A stretch of DNA of 64,000 bases from Agrococcus baldri (GCA_007988785.1 BJUU01000006.1:1-64000); one strand, 5' to 3'. Positions 25,961 through 35,100 are shown, counted from the stretch's first letter. The notes: a model not told the origin generated them from the sequence alone. Numbers and translations are program-made.

Positions 25961-27082
25961 CTACGAGTCCAGCGGCACGTGCAGGCGGGCGCGCGGACGC
26001 TCGAGCGGCGAGCCCTCGATGATCGTCAGGCCCTCCGCGTCGATCGCGACCGTCGCGAGGGTCTGCCAGGCGCGGCCGAGCGGCTGCTCGGGGCGCGCGA
26101 CGCAGCAGATGTCGCCGAGCTCGGCTCCGGGCGCGGTGCGCAGCATCGGCACGAGGTCGAGCGCGCCGCGCACCGGCTCGACACCCGCGCGGGCGGCGAT
26201 GCGGGCGCGCAGCAGCCGCAGCCGGTCGTCGCTGTCAGGGTCGCCGCGGAACGTGCGGGAGCCCGCCGCGAGCCGGCGCGAGAGGAAGTGGTTCGTGCGC
26301 GGCAGCCAGTGCTGCCCGAGCGCGTCGGGCTCCGGCTCGATGCGCTCGCTGCCCGCCGGGCTCAGCTCGATCGCGGCGGTCATGCGGCCACGGTCGGCGG
26401 TCGGCCCGACGAGCGTCAGGACGCTCGACGACGTCACGCGCGCCGAGGCGGCGATCGCGAGCGCCGCCTCCACCGTCTCTGCCTCGGCGAGGATGCGGTG
26501 CAGTACCGAGTGGATCGGCACCCCGCCGACTCGATCCTCGGCGTGCGAGAGGATCGCGAGCAGCACGCCCACGCCCACTTCGTTCATGCCGACCTTGGCG
26601 CAGATGCCGTGCTCAGTGATGCCCGCGAAGGCGAGCGGCCCGCCCCGCACCTGCTGCGCGTGCCAGGCGCCGGCGAGCTCGCGGTGCCAGTCCCAGACCT
26701 GCGTCGCCGCGGCGGGCGCGAGCGTCGCGAGGATCGTGCACTCGCGGCCGGGGTGCCCGGCACCCGTCGCCCCGGCGTGCGCATCCGGCCCGCCCTTCGC
26801 CACCAGCAGCTCGGTGCGGGCGCCGAGCGCCGCCGCCACCCACGGCTCGAGTCCCGCGCCCTCGGCGACGCCCGCGATCTCGTCGCGGCCGTCCGGCCAC
26901 CAGTCCCCGAGCGCGTCGATCGAGGCGAGCGCGTGCTCGCGCACCTCGGCCTCGCTCCAGCCTGCGAGCGCGAACAGCTGCAGGTGCACCGGCCAGTGCG
27001 CGCGCACGACGCTCGCGACCTGCCGGCCGCGATCGACGCCGCGCTCGCGGGGCGAGGCGCCGGCGATCTCGAGCACGCGCAC
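25961..27082 (-). CDS. C45-family acyltransferase/amidohydrolase (second paralogue)
   Basis: A 373-residue Ntn hydrolase of the peptidase C45 (isopenicillin N acyltransferase, AAT-like) family. The probable autocatalytic nucleophile is Cys115 in the GRECTILATL segment, followed by QVWDWHREL, the GITEHGICAKVGMN block and PRTNHFLS near the C-terminus. Members cleave or form amide bonds. It is the last gene of the nine-gene ABC operon and follows its paralogue by eight bases. I choose GTG 27082, with GAGG six bases upstream. The family is clear; the substrate is unknown. Confidence 0.8.
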   Translation of the reverse strand: MRVLEIAGASPRERGVDRGRQVASVVRAHWPVHLQLFALAGWSEAEVREHALASIDALGDWWPDGRDEIAGVAEGAGLEPWVAAALGARTELLVAKGGPDAHAGATGAGHPGRECTILATLAPAAATQVWDWHRELAGAWHAQQVRGGPLAFAGITEHGICAKVGMNEVGVGVLLAILSHAEDRVGGVPIHSVLHRILAEAETVEAALAIAASARVTSSSVLTLVGPTADRGRMTAAIELSPAGSERIEPEPDALGQHWLPRTNHFLSRRLAAGSRTFRGDPDSDDRLRLLRARIAARAGVEPVRGALDLVPMLRTAPGAELGDICCVARPEQPLGRAWQTLATVAIDAEGLTIIEGSPLERPRARLHVPLDS

Positions 27083-27090
27083 GCGGGACC

Positions 27091-28200
27091 TCAGCCGAAC
27101 CGGCGCACGGTGCCGGCGTCGAGCCCGCTCGGCGGGCCCGCGAACCAGTCGATCGCGCCGGCGACGACGTCGAGCGAGGCGGTGAGCAGCGTCTCCCAGC
27201 GGTCCGAGAGCGAGGCCGCGGGCTTGACGCGCACGCACACCGGCGCATCCGCCCCCGCCGCCCCGCACATCGCGGCCGCCATCGACACGGCGTCGTCGGC
27301 CGCGCCGATCGCCGCGCGCTGCGCGACCGTGTGGTCGTAGCGCGGGCCGGTCGTCGAGGTGTCGGACGTCGCCTCGCCGGCGGCGAGCTGCGGGTCGAGG
27401 AAGTGGTTCGTGTGCGCGAGGAAGCCCTCCTGCGCCTCGACGACCGCCACGCCCTCGGGGGCGAGCTCGAGGCTCGCCGCGCGCGCGGGCGCCGACGCGC
27501 TCGCGCCCTGCACGACGGTCAGCACCGTCGAGGCGCCGACCGTCGCCGAGCGCGCGAGCGCCACCGCGTCGTCGACGCTCGAGGCCTCATCGAGGATGCG
27601 CCGCATCACGACGTGCACGGGCACGCCGATCGCCGCCCGATCGGAGGCGTGGTGGAGGATGTTGAAGTGCACGCCCAGCCCGCCGTGCCCGCCGGCCGGC
27701 GCCGTGACGCCGATCTTGCCGACCATGCCGGTCTCGCTGAAGGTGCGCACGACGCGGGCGGGCGCATCCGACCCGCCCGGCAGGTGCAGCTCGAGCATCA
27801 CCCCGGTCGGCACGAGCTCGCCGTGCCAGTCCCAGGTCTGCATCGTCATCGGCCGGCGGTCGTCGTGCAGCGCGACGACCGTCGAGCACTCGAGCACGCC
27901 GACGGGCGCGTGCGCGAGGATCTCGGTGCGGGCGGTGAGCAGCATCAGGTCGTGCATGCTCGCCCCGGCGCTCGAGGCGAGGCCCGTCAGCTCCTCCCAC
28001 TGCGTCGGCGCCCAATCGCGCACGGCCTCGAGCGAGCCCGCCACCACCTCGTCGACCACGCCCGCTGGCACGCCCATCACCTCGTACGCCTGCCGGTAGA
28101 GCTCGATCGTGCGGCGCACCTCGCCGCCCATCTCGGCACCGTAGGCGATCCCGCGGGCGTGGGCCGAGGCATCCGTCAATCGCAGCTCGGTGACTCTCAT
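27091..28200 (-). CDS. C45-family acyltransferase/amidohydrolase (first paralogue)
   Basis: A 369-residue homologue of the following gene product, with the same landmarks: LECSTVVAL with candidate nucleophile Cys105, QTWDWHGEL, GMVGKIGVT and LAHTNHFLDP. Isopenicillin N acyltransferase uses a cysteine at about this position after self-cleavage. Two tandem, clearly diverged copies suggest two related amide substrates or a hetero-oligomer. The ATG overlaps the stop of the PaiB-like gene (ATGA). No signal peptide is visible, so it acts in the cytoplasm on imported material. Confidence 0.82.
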   Translation of the reverse strand: MRVTELRLTDASAHARGIAYGAEMGGEVRRTIELYRQAYEVMGVPAGVVDEVVAGSLEAVRDWAPTQWEELTGLASSAGASMHDLMLLTARTEILAHAPVGVLECSTVVALHDDRRPMTMQTWDWHGELVPTGVMLELHLPGGSDAPARVVRTFSETGMVGKIGVTAPAGGHGGLGVHFNILHHASDRAAIGVPVHVVMRRILDEASSVDDAVALARSATVGASTVLTVVQGASASAPARAASLELAPEGVAVVEAQEGFLAHTNHFLDPQLAAGEATSDTSTTGPRYDHTVAQRAAIGAADDAVSMAAAMCGAAGADAPVCVRVKPAASLSDRWETLLTASLDVVAGAIDWFAGPPSGLDAGTVRRFG

Positions 28201-28880
28201 GCATCCTCCAGCGGTGGGTAGTGGCCGCGCCGCACGTGCTCGGCGGGCAGCGCATCCATCATCCCGGCGAGATCGGCGTGCGGGCAGACGGCGGCGCCCG
28301 CGAACTCGTCGCGCACCCGCGCGCGCACGTCGGCGGGCTTGTCCTGGCTCAGCTTGAAGACGGCCTGCTCGGCGGTGATGTCGATCGTGAAGGCCTTGAC
28401 GCCGCCGATGATCGCGCGGAAGACGTCGAGCGATGCCGTCATGTCCCACTGCTTCTCGCGCGTGCCCTCGAGCTGCCGCACGGTCTGCTCGACCACCGCG
28501 AGCGCCTCGTCGTCGGTGTGCAGCAGCCGCACCGTGCCCGTCAGGTGCACGGCCGTGTAGTCGACGGTCGGCACCGATGGGTCCTTCTCGTACAGCGTCG
28601 GCGACACGTACCCGTGCGACGAGCTGTGGATGAGCAGCACCTCGGGCCGGTCCTCCATCAGCCGCCAGTGGCGGTTGGCGTGCCCCATGTGCGACCAGAG
28701 CGTCGTGCCGACGAGGGTGTCGGCGGATGCGACGTCGAGCCCGGGCGGCACCACCACCGGCACGTGCGTGGCGATCGGGGCGCCCGCCTGCGAGGTCACC
28801 GCGAGCGCGAACGGCGTGCGGGCGACGAAGTCGACGATCGCCCGCCCGTCGGGCGCGTGGTAGCTCGGGTAGGTGTGCAC
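28197..28880 (-). CDS. PaiB-like FMN-binding protein
   Basis: A 227-residue split-barrel protein of the PaiB/FMN-binding negative-regulator family: FALAVTSQAGAPIATHVPVV, the SHMGHANRHWR segment, then HSSSHGYVSPTLYEKDPSVPT and the tail containing FTIDITAEQAVFKLSQ. Family members bind FMN or heme; a regulatory role is recorded only for Bacillus PaiB. The start is the GTG at 28880, one base after the stop of the amidase gene. Inside a catabolic operon an oxidoreductase role is as likely as regulation. Confidence 0.82.
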   Translation of the reverse strand: MHTYPSYHAPDGRAIVDFVARTPFALAVTSQAGAPIATHVPVVVPPGLDVASADTLVGTTLWSHMGHANRHWRLMEDRPEVLLIHSSSHGYVSPTLYEKDPSVPTVDYTAVHLTGTVRLLHTDDEALAVVEQTVRQLEGTREKQWDMTASLDVFRAIIGGVKAFTIDITAEQAVFKLSQDKPADVRARVRDEFAGAAVCPHADLAGMMDALPAEHVRRGHYPPLEDA

Positions 28881-28881
28881 G

Positions 28882-29949
28882 TCAGCGCACGCTCTCGATG
28901 ACCGCATCCCACATGGTCTCGGAGGCGATGGCGCCGAACGACGCGATGCTCGGACCGAGGCCCTGGCGCGGGTCGTAGACGGGCAGGTCGACCTCATCGG
29001 TCGTGAGCAGGAAGAGCGTGTCGCCGTCGAGCGAGGTGTGGAAGGGCTGGATGGCACGGTGCATCGACGAGTGGATCTGCGTGGCCATCTGCTGCAGGTC
29101 TGTCTCTGCCAGCTTGGCGTTCGTGACGACGACCGAGAGGGTCGTGTTGCCGGGCGTGAGCGCCGCCTCGCTCGGCACGCCGCCGGCGGCGAAGGCCTCG
29201 TGGCCGTCGACGACCGGATGCCTGCGGGTGCCGTCGGCCTGCACGTTGCCGCGCAGCACGGTGCCGTCGCGGTCGAAGACGGCGCCGACCGCGTTCACGA
29301 CGACGAGCGCGAGCACCTTCAGCTCGCCCACCTGCCGGAAGGCGACGCCCTGCCCCGCCCACTCGGTCGCCTCGGGGCGCGTCTTGCCGCAGCTGCCGCC
29401 GGCGCCCGCGCCCACCCGGCCGACGGGCGCGCTGCCGGAGACCGCCGCGTCGAGGGCGGCACGGCCGAGCGCGTTGTCGGGCGCGATCGCGTTGTCGCGC
29501 ACGGCGAAGTCGTAGATGCAGGCGCCGGAGACGACCTGCAGGTCGGCGAAGCCGGTCCTGCGCCCTGCGCGCTCCATGAGCGCATCCGTCACCCCGCTCG
29601 CGGCGGCGAGGCCGTGCACCGAGCCGCCCGCGAGCGCGATCGCGTGGTTGAAGGGGTAGCGGCCGACGATGCCGACGGCGCCGCCCCGGTCGTCGATGGC
29701 CGTGCGGGCGCCGCCGTCGACCTCGACGACCGTCACGCCGGTGGGCCCCTCGGCGTACTCGGCCGTGCCGATGCGCACGCCGGGGAAGTCGAACTCGACC
29801 TGCGCGCGAGCGGTGCCGGGCACGGGCGTCAGCGGTGCATCGCCGTTGACGGCGAGGCCCGCGAAGCTCGAGCGGGGCGTGCGGCGGGGCTCGGCGTCCC
29901 ACTCCTGCTGCGGGGCGAACGTGGTGCTCTGCGGTGCGAAGGCGGTCAT
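28882..29949 (-). CDS. P1-family aminopeptidase/amidase (DmpA/NylC-like)
   Basis: A 355-residue Ntn hydrolase. The family is self-cleaving; the expected junction is in PGNTTLSVVVTNAKL, where the new N-terminal Thr (or Ser in DmpA) becomes the nucleophile, as in the nylon oligomer hydrolase NylC (Asn/Thr cleavage). GGSVHGLAAASGV and GAGAGGSCGK are the other conserved blocks. Known members cleave D- or beta-amino-acid peptides and 6-aminohexanoate oligomers. The ATG overlaps the preceding ATPase stop (ATGA). Being in the importer operon suggests it attacks the transported compound. Confidence 0.88.
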   Translation of the reverse strand: MTAFAPQSTTFAPQQEWDAEPRRTPRSSFAGLAVNGDAPLTPVPGTARAQVEFDFPGVRIGTAEYAEGPTGVTVVEVDGGARTAIDDRGGAVGIVGRYPFNHAIALAGGSVHGLAAASGVTDALMERAGRRTGFADLQVVSGACIYDFAVRDNAIAPDNALGRAALDAAVSGSAPVGRVGAGAGGSCGKTRPEATEWAGQGVAFRQVGELKVLALVVVNAVGAVFDRDGTVLRGNVQADGTRRHPVVDGHEAFAAGGVPSEAALTPGNTTLSVVVTNAKLAETDLQQMATQIHSSMHRAIQPFHTSLDGDTLFLLTTDEVDLPVYDPRQGLGPSIASFGAIASETMWDAVIESVR

Positions 29950-30677
29950 AGCTCCTCCAGGAGGGATCGGGAGTACGGATGCGTCGGGCCGGCCACGAAG
30001 GCCTCGGTCGGAGCGTCCTCCACCACCTCGCCCGCGCGCATCACGCAGATGCGGTCGGCGAGGTAGCGGACGACGGCGAGGTCGTGCGAGATGAACAGCG
30101 CGCCGAAGCCGTGCTCGGCCTGCAGCCGGCGCACGAGCTGCAGCACCTGCGCCTGCACCGACACGTCGAGGGCGCTGACGGCCTCGTCGAAGACGATGAA
30201 GCGCGGCCGGGTGATGAGCGCGCGGGCGATGGCGACGCGCTGCCGCTGCCCGCCGGAGAGCTCGTGCGGCCGCCGCTCGGCGATCGCGGGCTCGAGCGAG
30301 ACCTGCTCGAGCAGCTCGGCGACCCGCGCGCGCACCTCGGCGCGGTCGCGGGTGCGCACGCTGAGCGGCTCGGCGATCGAGGCGGCGACGGTCATGCGCG
30401 GGTTGAGCGCCCACATGGGGTGCTGCAGCACGGCCTGCATCTCGCCGGCGGTGCGGCGGCGGCGCAGAGGCCTGCCGTCGAAGCGCACCTCGCCGGCGTC
30501 GGGCGCGCGCAGGCCGAGCGCCACCGAGGCGGCGGTCGACTTGCCGGAGCCCGACTCGCCCACCAGGCCGAGCGTCTGCCCCTCCTCGACGGCGAGGCTC
30601 ACCTCGCGCAGCGCGTGCACGGTGCGGGCGCCGTGGCCGAAGCGCACGGTGACGGTGTCGAGCTCGAGCAGGCTCAT
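29946..30677 (-). CDS. peptide-type ABC transporter ATPase (DppF/OppF-like)
   Basis: A 243-residue ATPase: Walker A GESGSGKST, Q-loop AVLQHPMWALNPRMTV, signature LSGGQRQR, Walker B FIVFDEAVSALD, H-loop ISHDLAVV. The C-terminal THPYSRSLLEEL is the oligopeptide-importer tail. It lacks the extended C-terminal cysteine cluster of some OppF proteins. It pairs with the DppD-like ATPase encoded immediately upstream (four-base overlap) to drive the importer. Confidence 0.93.
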   Translation of the reverse strand: MSLLELDTVTVRFGHGARTVHALREVSLAVEEGQTLGLVGESGSGKSTAASVALGLRAPDAGEVRFDGRPLRRRRTAGEMQAVLQHPMWALNPRMTVAASIAEPLSVRTRDRAEVRARVAELLEQVSLEPAIAERRPHELSGGQRQRVAIARALITRPRFIVFDEAVSALDVSVQAQVLQLVRRLQAEHGFGALFISHDLAVVRYLADRICVMRAGEVVEDAPTEAFVAGPTHPYSRSLLEEL

Positions 30678-31531
30678 GCGCCCACCTCCGCGTCGTCGGG
30701 CTCGCCGGCCTGGCTGGCGAGCATCTCGGTGTAGGTGCGCACCTCGACGCCGCGCCGCAGCCGCGACGGCATGGCGGCGAGCAGCGACTGCGTGTACGGA
30801 TGCTCGGGCGCCTCGAGCACGGAGGCCGTCGGTCCGTCCTCCACGATCCTGCCCCGGTACATGACCGCCACCCGCCGGCACCACTTGGCCACCGCATCCA
30901 GGTCGTGGCTGAGCCACACGACGGTGGCGCCGGTCTGCTCCGCGGCCTCGAAGACGAGCTTCAGCACCTCGCGGCGCACGTTGGCGTCGAGCGCCGCGGT
31001 GGGCTCGTCGGCGATCAGGATGCGCGGGCGGCGCGCCATCGCGATGGCGATCGCGACGCGCTGCGCCATGCCGCCGGAGAGCTGGTGCGGGAAGCGTCGC
31101 AGCACGTCGGCGGGATCGGCGATCTGCACCTCCTCGAGCAGCTGCGCGAGCGCCGCCCTCGAGGCGTCGCCGCCGAGGTCGCGCACGACGAGCGCGAGCT
31201 GCCCGCCGACCCGCATCGTGGGGTTGAGCGTGGCGATCGGATCCTGCGGGATGAAGCCGAGCGTCTCGCGGCGCAGCCGACGGAGGCCGGGCCGGTCGAG
31301 CGTGCCGACGTCGACGCCGTCGACGCGCACCGTGCCGCCCGCGAAGCCGCCGTTGGCCGGCAGCAGGGCGCCGATGGCGGTGCCGATGGTCGACTTGCCG
31401 CTGCCCGACTCGCCGACGATCGCGATGCGCTCGCCCGCCGAGGCGTGCAGGGTGGCGCCGGCGAGGGCGCGCACGGTGCCGCGCGGGGTGCGGAACTCGA
31501 CGACCAGGTCGTCGATCTCGATGAGGCTCAT
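30674..31531 (-). CDS. peptide-type ABC transporter ATPase (DppD/OppD-like)
   Basis: A 285-residue ATPase with Walker A GESGSGKST, IPQDPIATLNPTMRV, the slightly altered signature LSGGMAQRVAIA, Walker B ILIADEPTAALD and the tail PEHPYTQSLLAAMPSRLRRGV. It is the first of the two ATPases of the importer, linked by ATGA overlaps to the permease gene before and the ATPase gene after. Confidence 0.93.
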   Translation of the reverse strand: MSLIEIDDLVVEFRTPRGTVRALAGATLHASAGERIAIVGESGSGKSTIGTAIGALLPANGGFAGGTVRVDGVDVGTLDRPGLRRLRRETLGFIPQDPIATLNPTMRVGGQLALVVRDLGGDASRAALAQLLEEVQIADPADVLRRFPHQLSGGMAQRVAIAIAMARRPRILIADEPTAALDANVRREVLKLVFEAAEQTGATVVWLSHDLDAVAKWCRRVAVMYRGRIVEDGPTASVLEAPEHPYTQSLLAAMPSRLRRGVEVRTYTEMLASQAGEPDDAEVGA

Positions 31532-32400
31532 GTGAGGTCCACCGCCTCTCGCGGCTCGAGCCGGTCGCGCAGGGCGTCGCCGACCAGGGTGACGGCGAGG
31601 ATCGCGAGCACCATGGTGGTGCCCGCGGCGATGAGGATCCACGGCGCGGTGAGCAGGTAGACGTTGCCCTCGCTCACGAGCAGGCCGAGCGATGCGGCCG
31701 GCAGCTGCACGCCGTAGCCGAGGAAGGAGAGGCCGCCCTCGACGAGGATCGCGACCGACAGCGCGTAGGTGCCCTGCACGACGACGGTGCCGCTGACGCA
31801 GGTGAGCAGGTGCCGCACCATGATGACCGGTGCGGCGACGCCCGAGATCCTGGCGCTGGTGACGAAGTCGCGCCGGGCGACGTCGGTGGCCGCCGCGCAC
31901 ACCATGCGGGTCATGAGCGGCACGGTCACGAGCACGATGCTCGCGAGCGCCGCGGTCGAGCCCGGCCCGATCGCGGCGGCGACGAGGAGCGCCAGCAGGA
32001 TCGCCGGGAAGGCGTAGAGCACGTCGCCGATGCGCATCACGAGCTCGCGCACCCAGCCGCCGGCGTAGGCGGCGACGATGCCGAGCGCGGTCGCGATGAC
32101 CGCGGTGCAGAGCACGGCGAGCGCCGAGAGCAGGAAGGTGGTGCCGATGCCCTCGAGCAGTCGCGCGACGAGGCTGCGGCCGAGGCTGTCGGTGCCGAGC
32201 GGATGCGCGAGGCTCGGTGCCTCGAAGCGCCCGCCCACGGTCGTGGTGCCGTCGTTCAGGCCGGGGATGAGGCGCCCGGCGAGGCTGGCCGCCACGAGCA
32301 GGCCGAGGATGACGACCGCGATCGTCAGCACCGGGTCGCTCGTGCGCAGGCTGCGGAGCCTGCCGGGCGTGCGGGCGAGGGCTGCGGCGGCGCCGGTCAT
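31528..32400 (-). CDS. peptide-type ABC permease (DppC-like)
   Basis: A 290-residue permease with six membrane segments and an N-terminal region typical of DppC, including HPLGTDSLGRSLVARLL. The coupling-helix (EAA-like) region DFVTSARISGVAAPVIMVRHLL contacts the ATPases, and the family block GLSFLGYGVQLPAASLGLLV follows. It is part of the nine-gene operon, with four-base overlaps at both ends. Confidence 0.93.
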   Translation of the reverse strand: MTGAAAALARTPGRLRSLRTSDPVLTIAVVILGLLVAASLAGRLIPGLNDGTTTVGGRFEAPSLAHPLGTDSLGRSLVARLLEGIGTTFLLSALAVLCTAVIATALGIVAAYAGGWVRELVMRIGDVLYAFPAILLALLVAAAIGPGSTAALASIVLVTVPLMTRMVCAAATDVARRDFVTSARISGVAAPVIMVRHLLTCVSGTVVVQGTYALSVAILVEGGLSFLGYGVQLPAASLGLLVSEGNVYLLTAPWILIAAGTTMVLAILAVTLVGDALRDRLEPREAVDLT

Positions 32401-33362
32401 GTCGTCGCTCCCATCGTCGAGACCCGCGGGTCGATGAGGTTGGAGGCGAGCTCGACGAGCACGCTCATCACCACGAACACCACGGCCGCGAGCATGACGG
32501 CCGCCTGGATGACGGCGTAGTCGCGCCGGTCCATCGCCAGCAGCATGTAGGAGCCGACGCCCGGCACGTTGAACAGGCCCTCGACGATGACGGCGCCGCC
32601 GAGCAGGTAGGCGAGCAGCGTGGCCGCGAGCGTGAGGATGGGGATGGATGCGTTGCGCAGCACGTGGTGCCGCACGATCGCCCATGGCCGCTCGCCGCGG
32701 CCGACGGCGGCCTGGATCCACGGCTCGACGAGCACCCCGAGCACCGCGTCGCGCGTGGTGCGGGCGGTGGCGGCGGCGCAGAAGACCGACAGCACGAGCG
32801 CCGGCAGCAGGCTCGAGACGAGGCCCAGCCAGAGGTCGTCGCTGATGGCGGTGAAGGCGCCGATGGTGATGCCGAGCGGCACGGTCGAGAACAGCAGCAC
32901 CACGAGGGCGCCGAGCACGAACTCGGGCACCGAGATGCCGAGCCCGCTGATCACCCGCGAGCCGACCGCGCCGCCGCGCCGGCGTGCCCGCAGCGCCTGC
33001 AGCACGCCGAGGGGCACGCCGACGAGCAGCGCGATGCCGAGCGCCATGAGGGCGAGCGTCGCCGTCACCGGCAGGCGCAGCGCGATCTCGTCGAGCACCG
33101 GCTGGCCCGAGATGATCGAGTCGCCGAAGTCGCCGGTGACGACCTTCCCGATCCAGATCCCGAACTGCGTGAACAGGTCGCGATCGAGGCCCAGCTCTGC
33201 GGTGAGCGCATCGCGCTGCTCCTGCGTCGCGAGCGGTCCCAGCAGCACCGAGGCGGCCTGCCCCGGCACCAGCCGCGCCGCGAAGAACACGAGCAGCGCG
33301 ATGCCGAGCAGCGTCACCAGCCCCATCAGGAGCCGGCGGCCCACCCACCGCAGCGTCTGCAT
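32397..33362 (-). CDS. peptide-type ABC permease (DppB-like)
   Basis: A 321-residue permease, six membrane segments, beginning WVGRRLLMGLVTLLGIALLVFF and ending with ELASNLIDPR, the DppB pattern. The ATPase-contacting loop is RHHVLRNASIPILTL. The extracytoplasmic loop LGPLATQEQRDALTAELGLD matches the family. Its ATG shares a base with the stop of the binding-protein gene (TGATG). Confidence 0.93.
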   Translation of the reverse strand: MQTLRWVGRRLLMGLVTLLGIALLVFFAARLVPGQAASVLLGPLATQEQRDALTAELGLDRDLFTQFGIWIGKVVTGDFGDSIISGQPVLDEIALRLPVTATLALMALGIALLVGVPLGVLQALRARRRGGAVGSRVISGLGISVPEFVLGALVVLLFSTVPLGITIGAFTAISDDLWLGLVSSLLPALVLSVFCAAATARTTRDAVLGVLVEPWIQAAVGRGERPWAIVRHHVLRNASIPILTLAATLLAYLLGGAVIVEGLFNVPGVGSYMLLAMDRRDYAVIQAAVMLAAVVFVVMSVLVELASNLIDPRVSTMGATT

Positions 33363-34987
33363 CAGCCCTCGATCGTCTTGAACTCGGCGATCAGCCGCAG
33401 GAAGTCGCCGTAGCCCTCGTCGGAGAGCACCGACGCCGACAGCTGGTCGCTGCGGATGCCGACCACCTGCGGGCGGGTGGCGAGCGGCACCATCTCGGCG
33501 TGGGTGTCGGCGAGGTCGCAGACCGACTGCAGCGCCTCGGCGCGCTCGGTGCCGGCGGGCAGCGCCTGCGCCTCGGCGATCGCGGCCGAGAGGTCGTCGT
33601 GCGGCTGCGCGAAGCCGGCGTTGAAGACGGCCGTCTCGGGGTTCCACCAGTTGGTCACCATCGAGGCGTCGCCGTAGCCGGCGAACCAGCCGAGCGCCAT
33701 CTGGAAGTCGCCCGGCTGGGCGACGTAGACCCGCTCGGAGTAGGTGCCGTAGTCGACGCTGTCGAGCGTGACCTCAGCGCCGGCGCCCTGCAGCTGCTGC
33801 TGCACCACCTGCGCGAGCGCGGTGAGCGAGGGGTCGTCGTTGTAGATCAGCAGCGAGATGCTCTCGCCCGCGAGGGCGTCGGCGGCGGGCTCTGCGGATG
33901 CGGAGGGCACGGAGTCGGCCGCGCACGCGTCGGGCAGGTTGGCGGGCGTGACCGCCGTCGGCACCGCCGCGCCCGCGAGGGCGAGGTCGACGATGCCCTG
34001 CCGGTCGAGCACGGCGTTGACGGTCTGCCGCAGCTGCTGGTCGACGAACGGCGAGTCGGGGTTGACCGAGTTCAGCATCGCGTAGAAGAAGTCGCTCTGC
34101 GTCTGGCTCACGGCGGTGACGCCCTGCGCGCCCGCCAGCAGCGAGAGCGCGTCGGGGTTGGAGAAGTTCGCCAGCTGCGTCGAGCCGTCGCGCAGCCCGG
34201 CGAGACGGGTCTGGTCGTCGGCGGCGATCGTCAGCTCGAGCGCGTCGATGCCCAGCTGCTCGGCGTTCCACCACTCGGCGTTCGCCTCGAACGACCACGA
34301 CTCGTCCTGCCGGTGCTCGGCGACCGTGAAGGCGCCGGAGCCGAGCATCTCGGCGGTCGGGTCGAGCTCGCCCGCCTCGATCTCCTGCATCGGCAGGATG
34401 GCGGCGGGCGTGTTGGCGAGCGCGGCGAGCAGCGGCGTGAAGGGCGTCTCGAGCGTGATCGTCACCTGCTGCGCGTCGCCCGAGGAGGTGTCGGCGATCT
34501 CGGCGATGGGGCCGAGCTGGCCCGACCAGACCGAGCCCGACTCGCGCAGGCGGTTCAGCGAGCCGACCACGTCGGCGGCGCTCACGGCGCGGCCGTTCGA
34601 GAAGGTGGCGCCGGGCTGCAGGTCGAACACGTAGGTGGTGTCGTCGGGCTGCTCCCACGACGCGGCGAGCTCCGGCTGGATCTCGAAGCCGGGGCCGACG
34701 GTCACGAGCGACTCGTACACGAGGCCCATGATCGACCACGATCGCGCGATCTCGGCGAAGGCGGGGTCGAGGCCCTGCGCCTCGGCGGTGTCGTAGTCGA
34801 CCTGCACGTGCAGCGGGCCGCCGGCGCTCTCGATCGACTCGTCGGCGACCGACGCGTAGCCGGCCGGCAGGTTCGGGTCGGCGGGCTGCTCGCTGCCGCC
34901 GGGCGTGGCGCCGCCGCCGGTGCAGGCGGTGAGAGCGAGCGCCGCGATCGCGGCCGCCGCGACGGTGATCTTGGAGGTGGTGCGCAC
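33362..34987 (-). CDS. extracellular solute-binding lipoprotein, family 5
   Basis: A 541-residue lipoprotein. The signal peptide ends in the lipobox LTAC (residues 19-22), so Cys22 is lipidated and the protein is anchored outside the membrane. The body is a family 5 (DppA/OppA) binding protein: QPELAASWEQPDDTTYVFDLQPGATFSNG-type block near residue 110, and GWFAGYGDASMVTNWWNP near 445. The family binds peptides, nickel, sugars and other polar ligands. First gene of the nine-gene operon; GTG start with GGAGG seven bases upstream. Confidence 0.93.
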   Translation of the reverse strand: MRTTSKITVAAAAIAALALTACTGGGATPGGSEQPADPNLPAGYASVADESIESAGGPLHVQVDYDTAEAQGLDPAFAEIARSWSIMGLVYESLVTVGPGFEIQPELAASWEQPDDTTYVFDLQPGATFSNGRAVSAADVVGSLNRLRESGSVWSGQLGPIAEIADTSSGDAQQVTITLETPFTPLLAALANTPAAILPMQEIEAGELDPTAEMLGSGAFTVAEHRQDESWSFEANAEWWNAEQLGIDALELTIAADDQTRLAGLRDGSTQLANFSNPDALSLLAGAQGVTAVSQTQSDFFYAMLNSVNPDSPFVDQQLRQTVNAVLDRQGIVDLALAGAAVPTAVTPANLPDACAADSVPSASAEPAADALAGESISLLIYNDDPSLTALAQVVQQQLQGAGAEVTLDSVDYGTYSERVYVAQPGDFQMALGWFAGYGDASMVTNWWNPETAVFNAGFAQPHDDLSAAIAEAQALPAGTERAEALQSVCDLADTHAEMVPLATRPQVVGIRSDQLSASVLSDEGYGDFLRLIAEFKTIEG

Positions 34988-35045
34988 GGGGGTGCCTCCG
35001 TGGTCAGAGATCCATGCCTGTCGAACGCCATCGATCGACCGGCGG

Positions 35046-35100
35046 TGCCGGATCGTTCCGGCATGCCGGGAAATCTACGCGGGGCGAGCATCCGGGTCAA
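35046..35100 (-). promoter_or_regulatory. promoter and LacI operator of the ABC/amidase operon
   Basis: On the minus strand, -35 TTGACC (35095-35100) and -10 TAGATT (35072-35077) are separated by exactly 17 bases. Immediately downstream, over the predicted start point, lies the 18-bp palindrome TGCCGGATCGTTCCGGCA (35046-35063; arms TGCCGGA/TCCGGCA). An overlapping perfect palindrome CCGGCATGCCGG occupies 35058-35069. Near-identical 18-mers at 35161 and 37871 make the first the likelier operator. A repressor there would block transcription initiation. Confidence 0.85.

Noticed and set aside
35058..35069. CCGGCATGCCGG as the main operator of the ABC operon
   Set aside because: It is a perfect 12-bp palindrome but is not repeated at the other two sites, whereas the overlapping 18-bp TGCCGGA/TCCGGCA element is.
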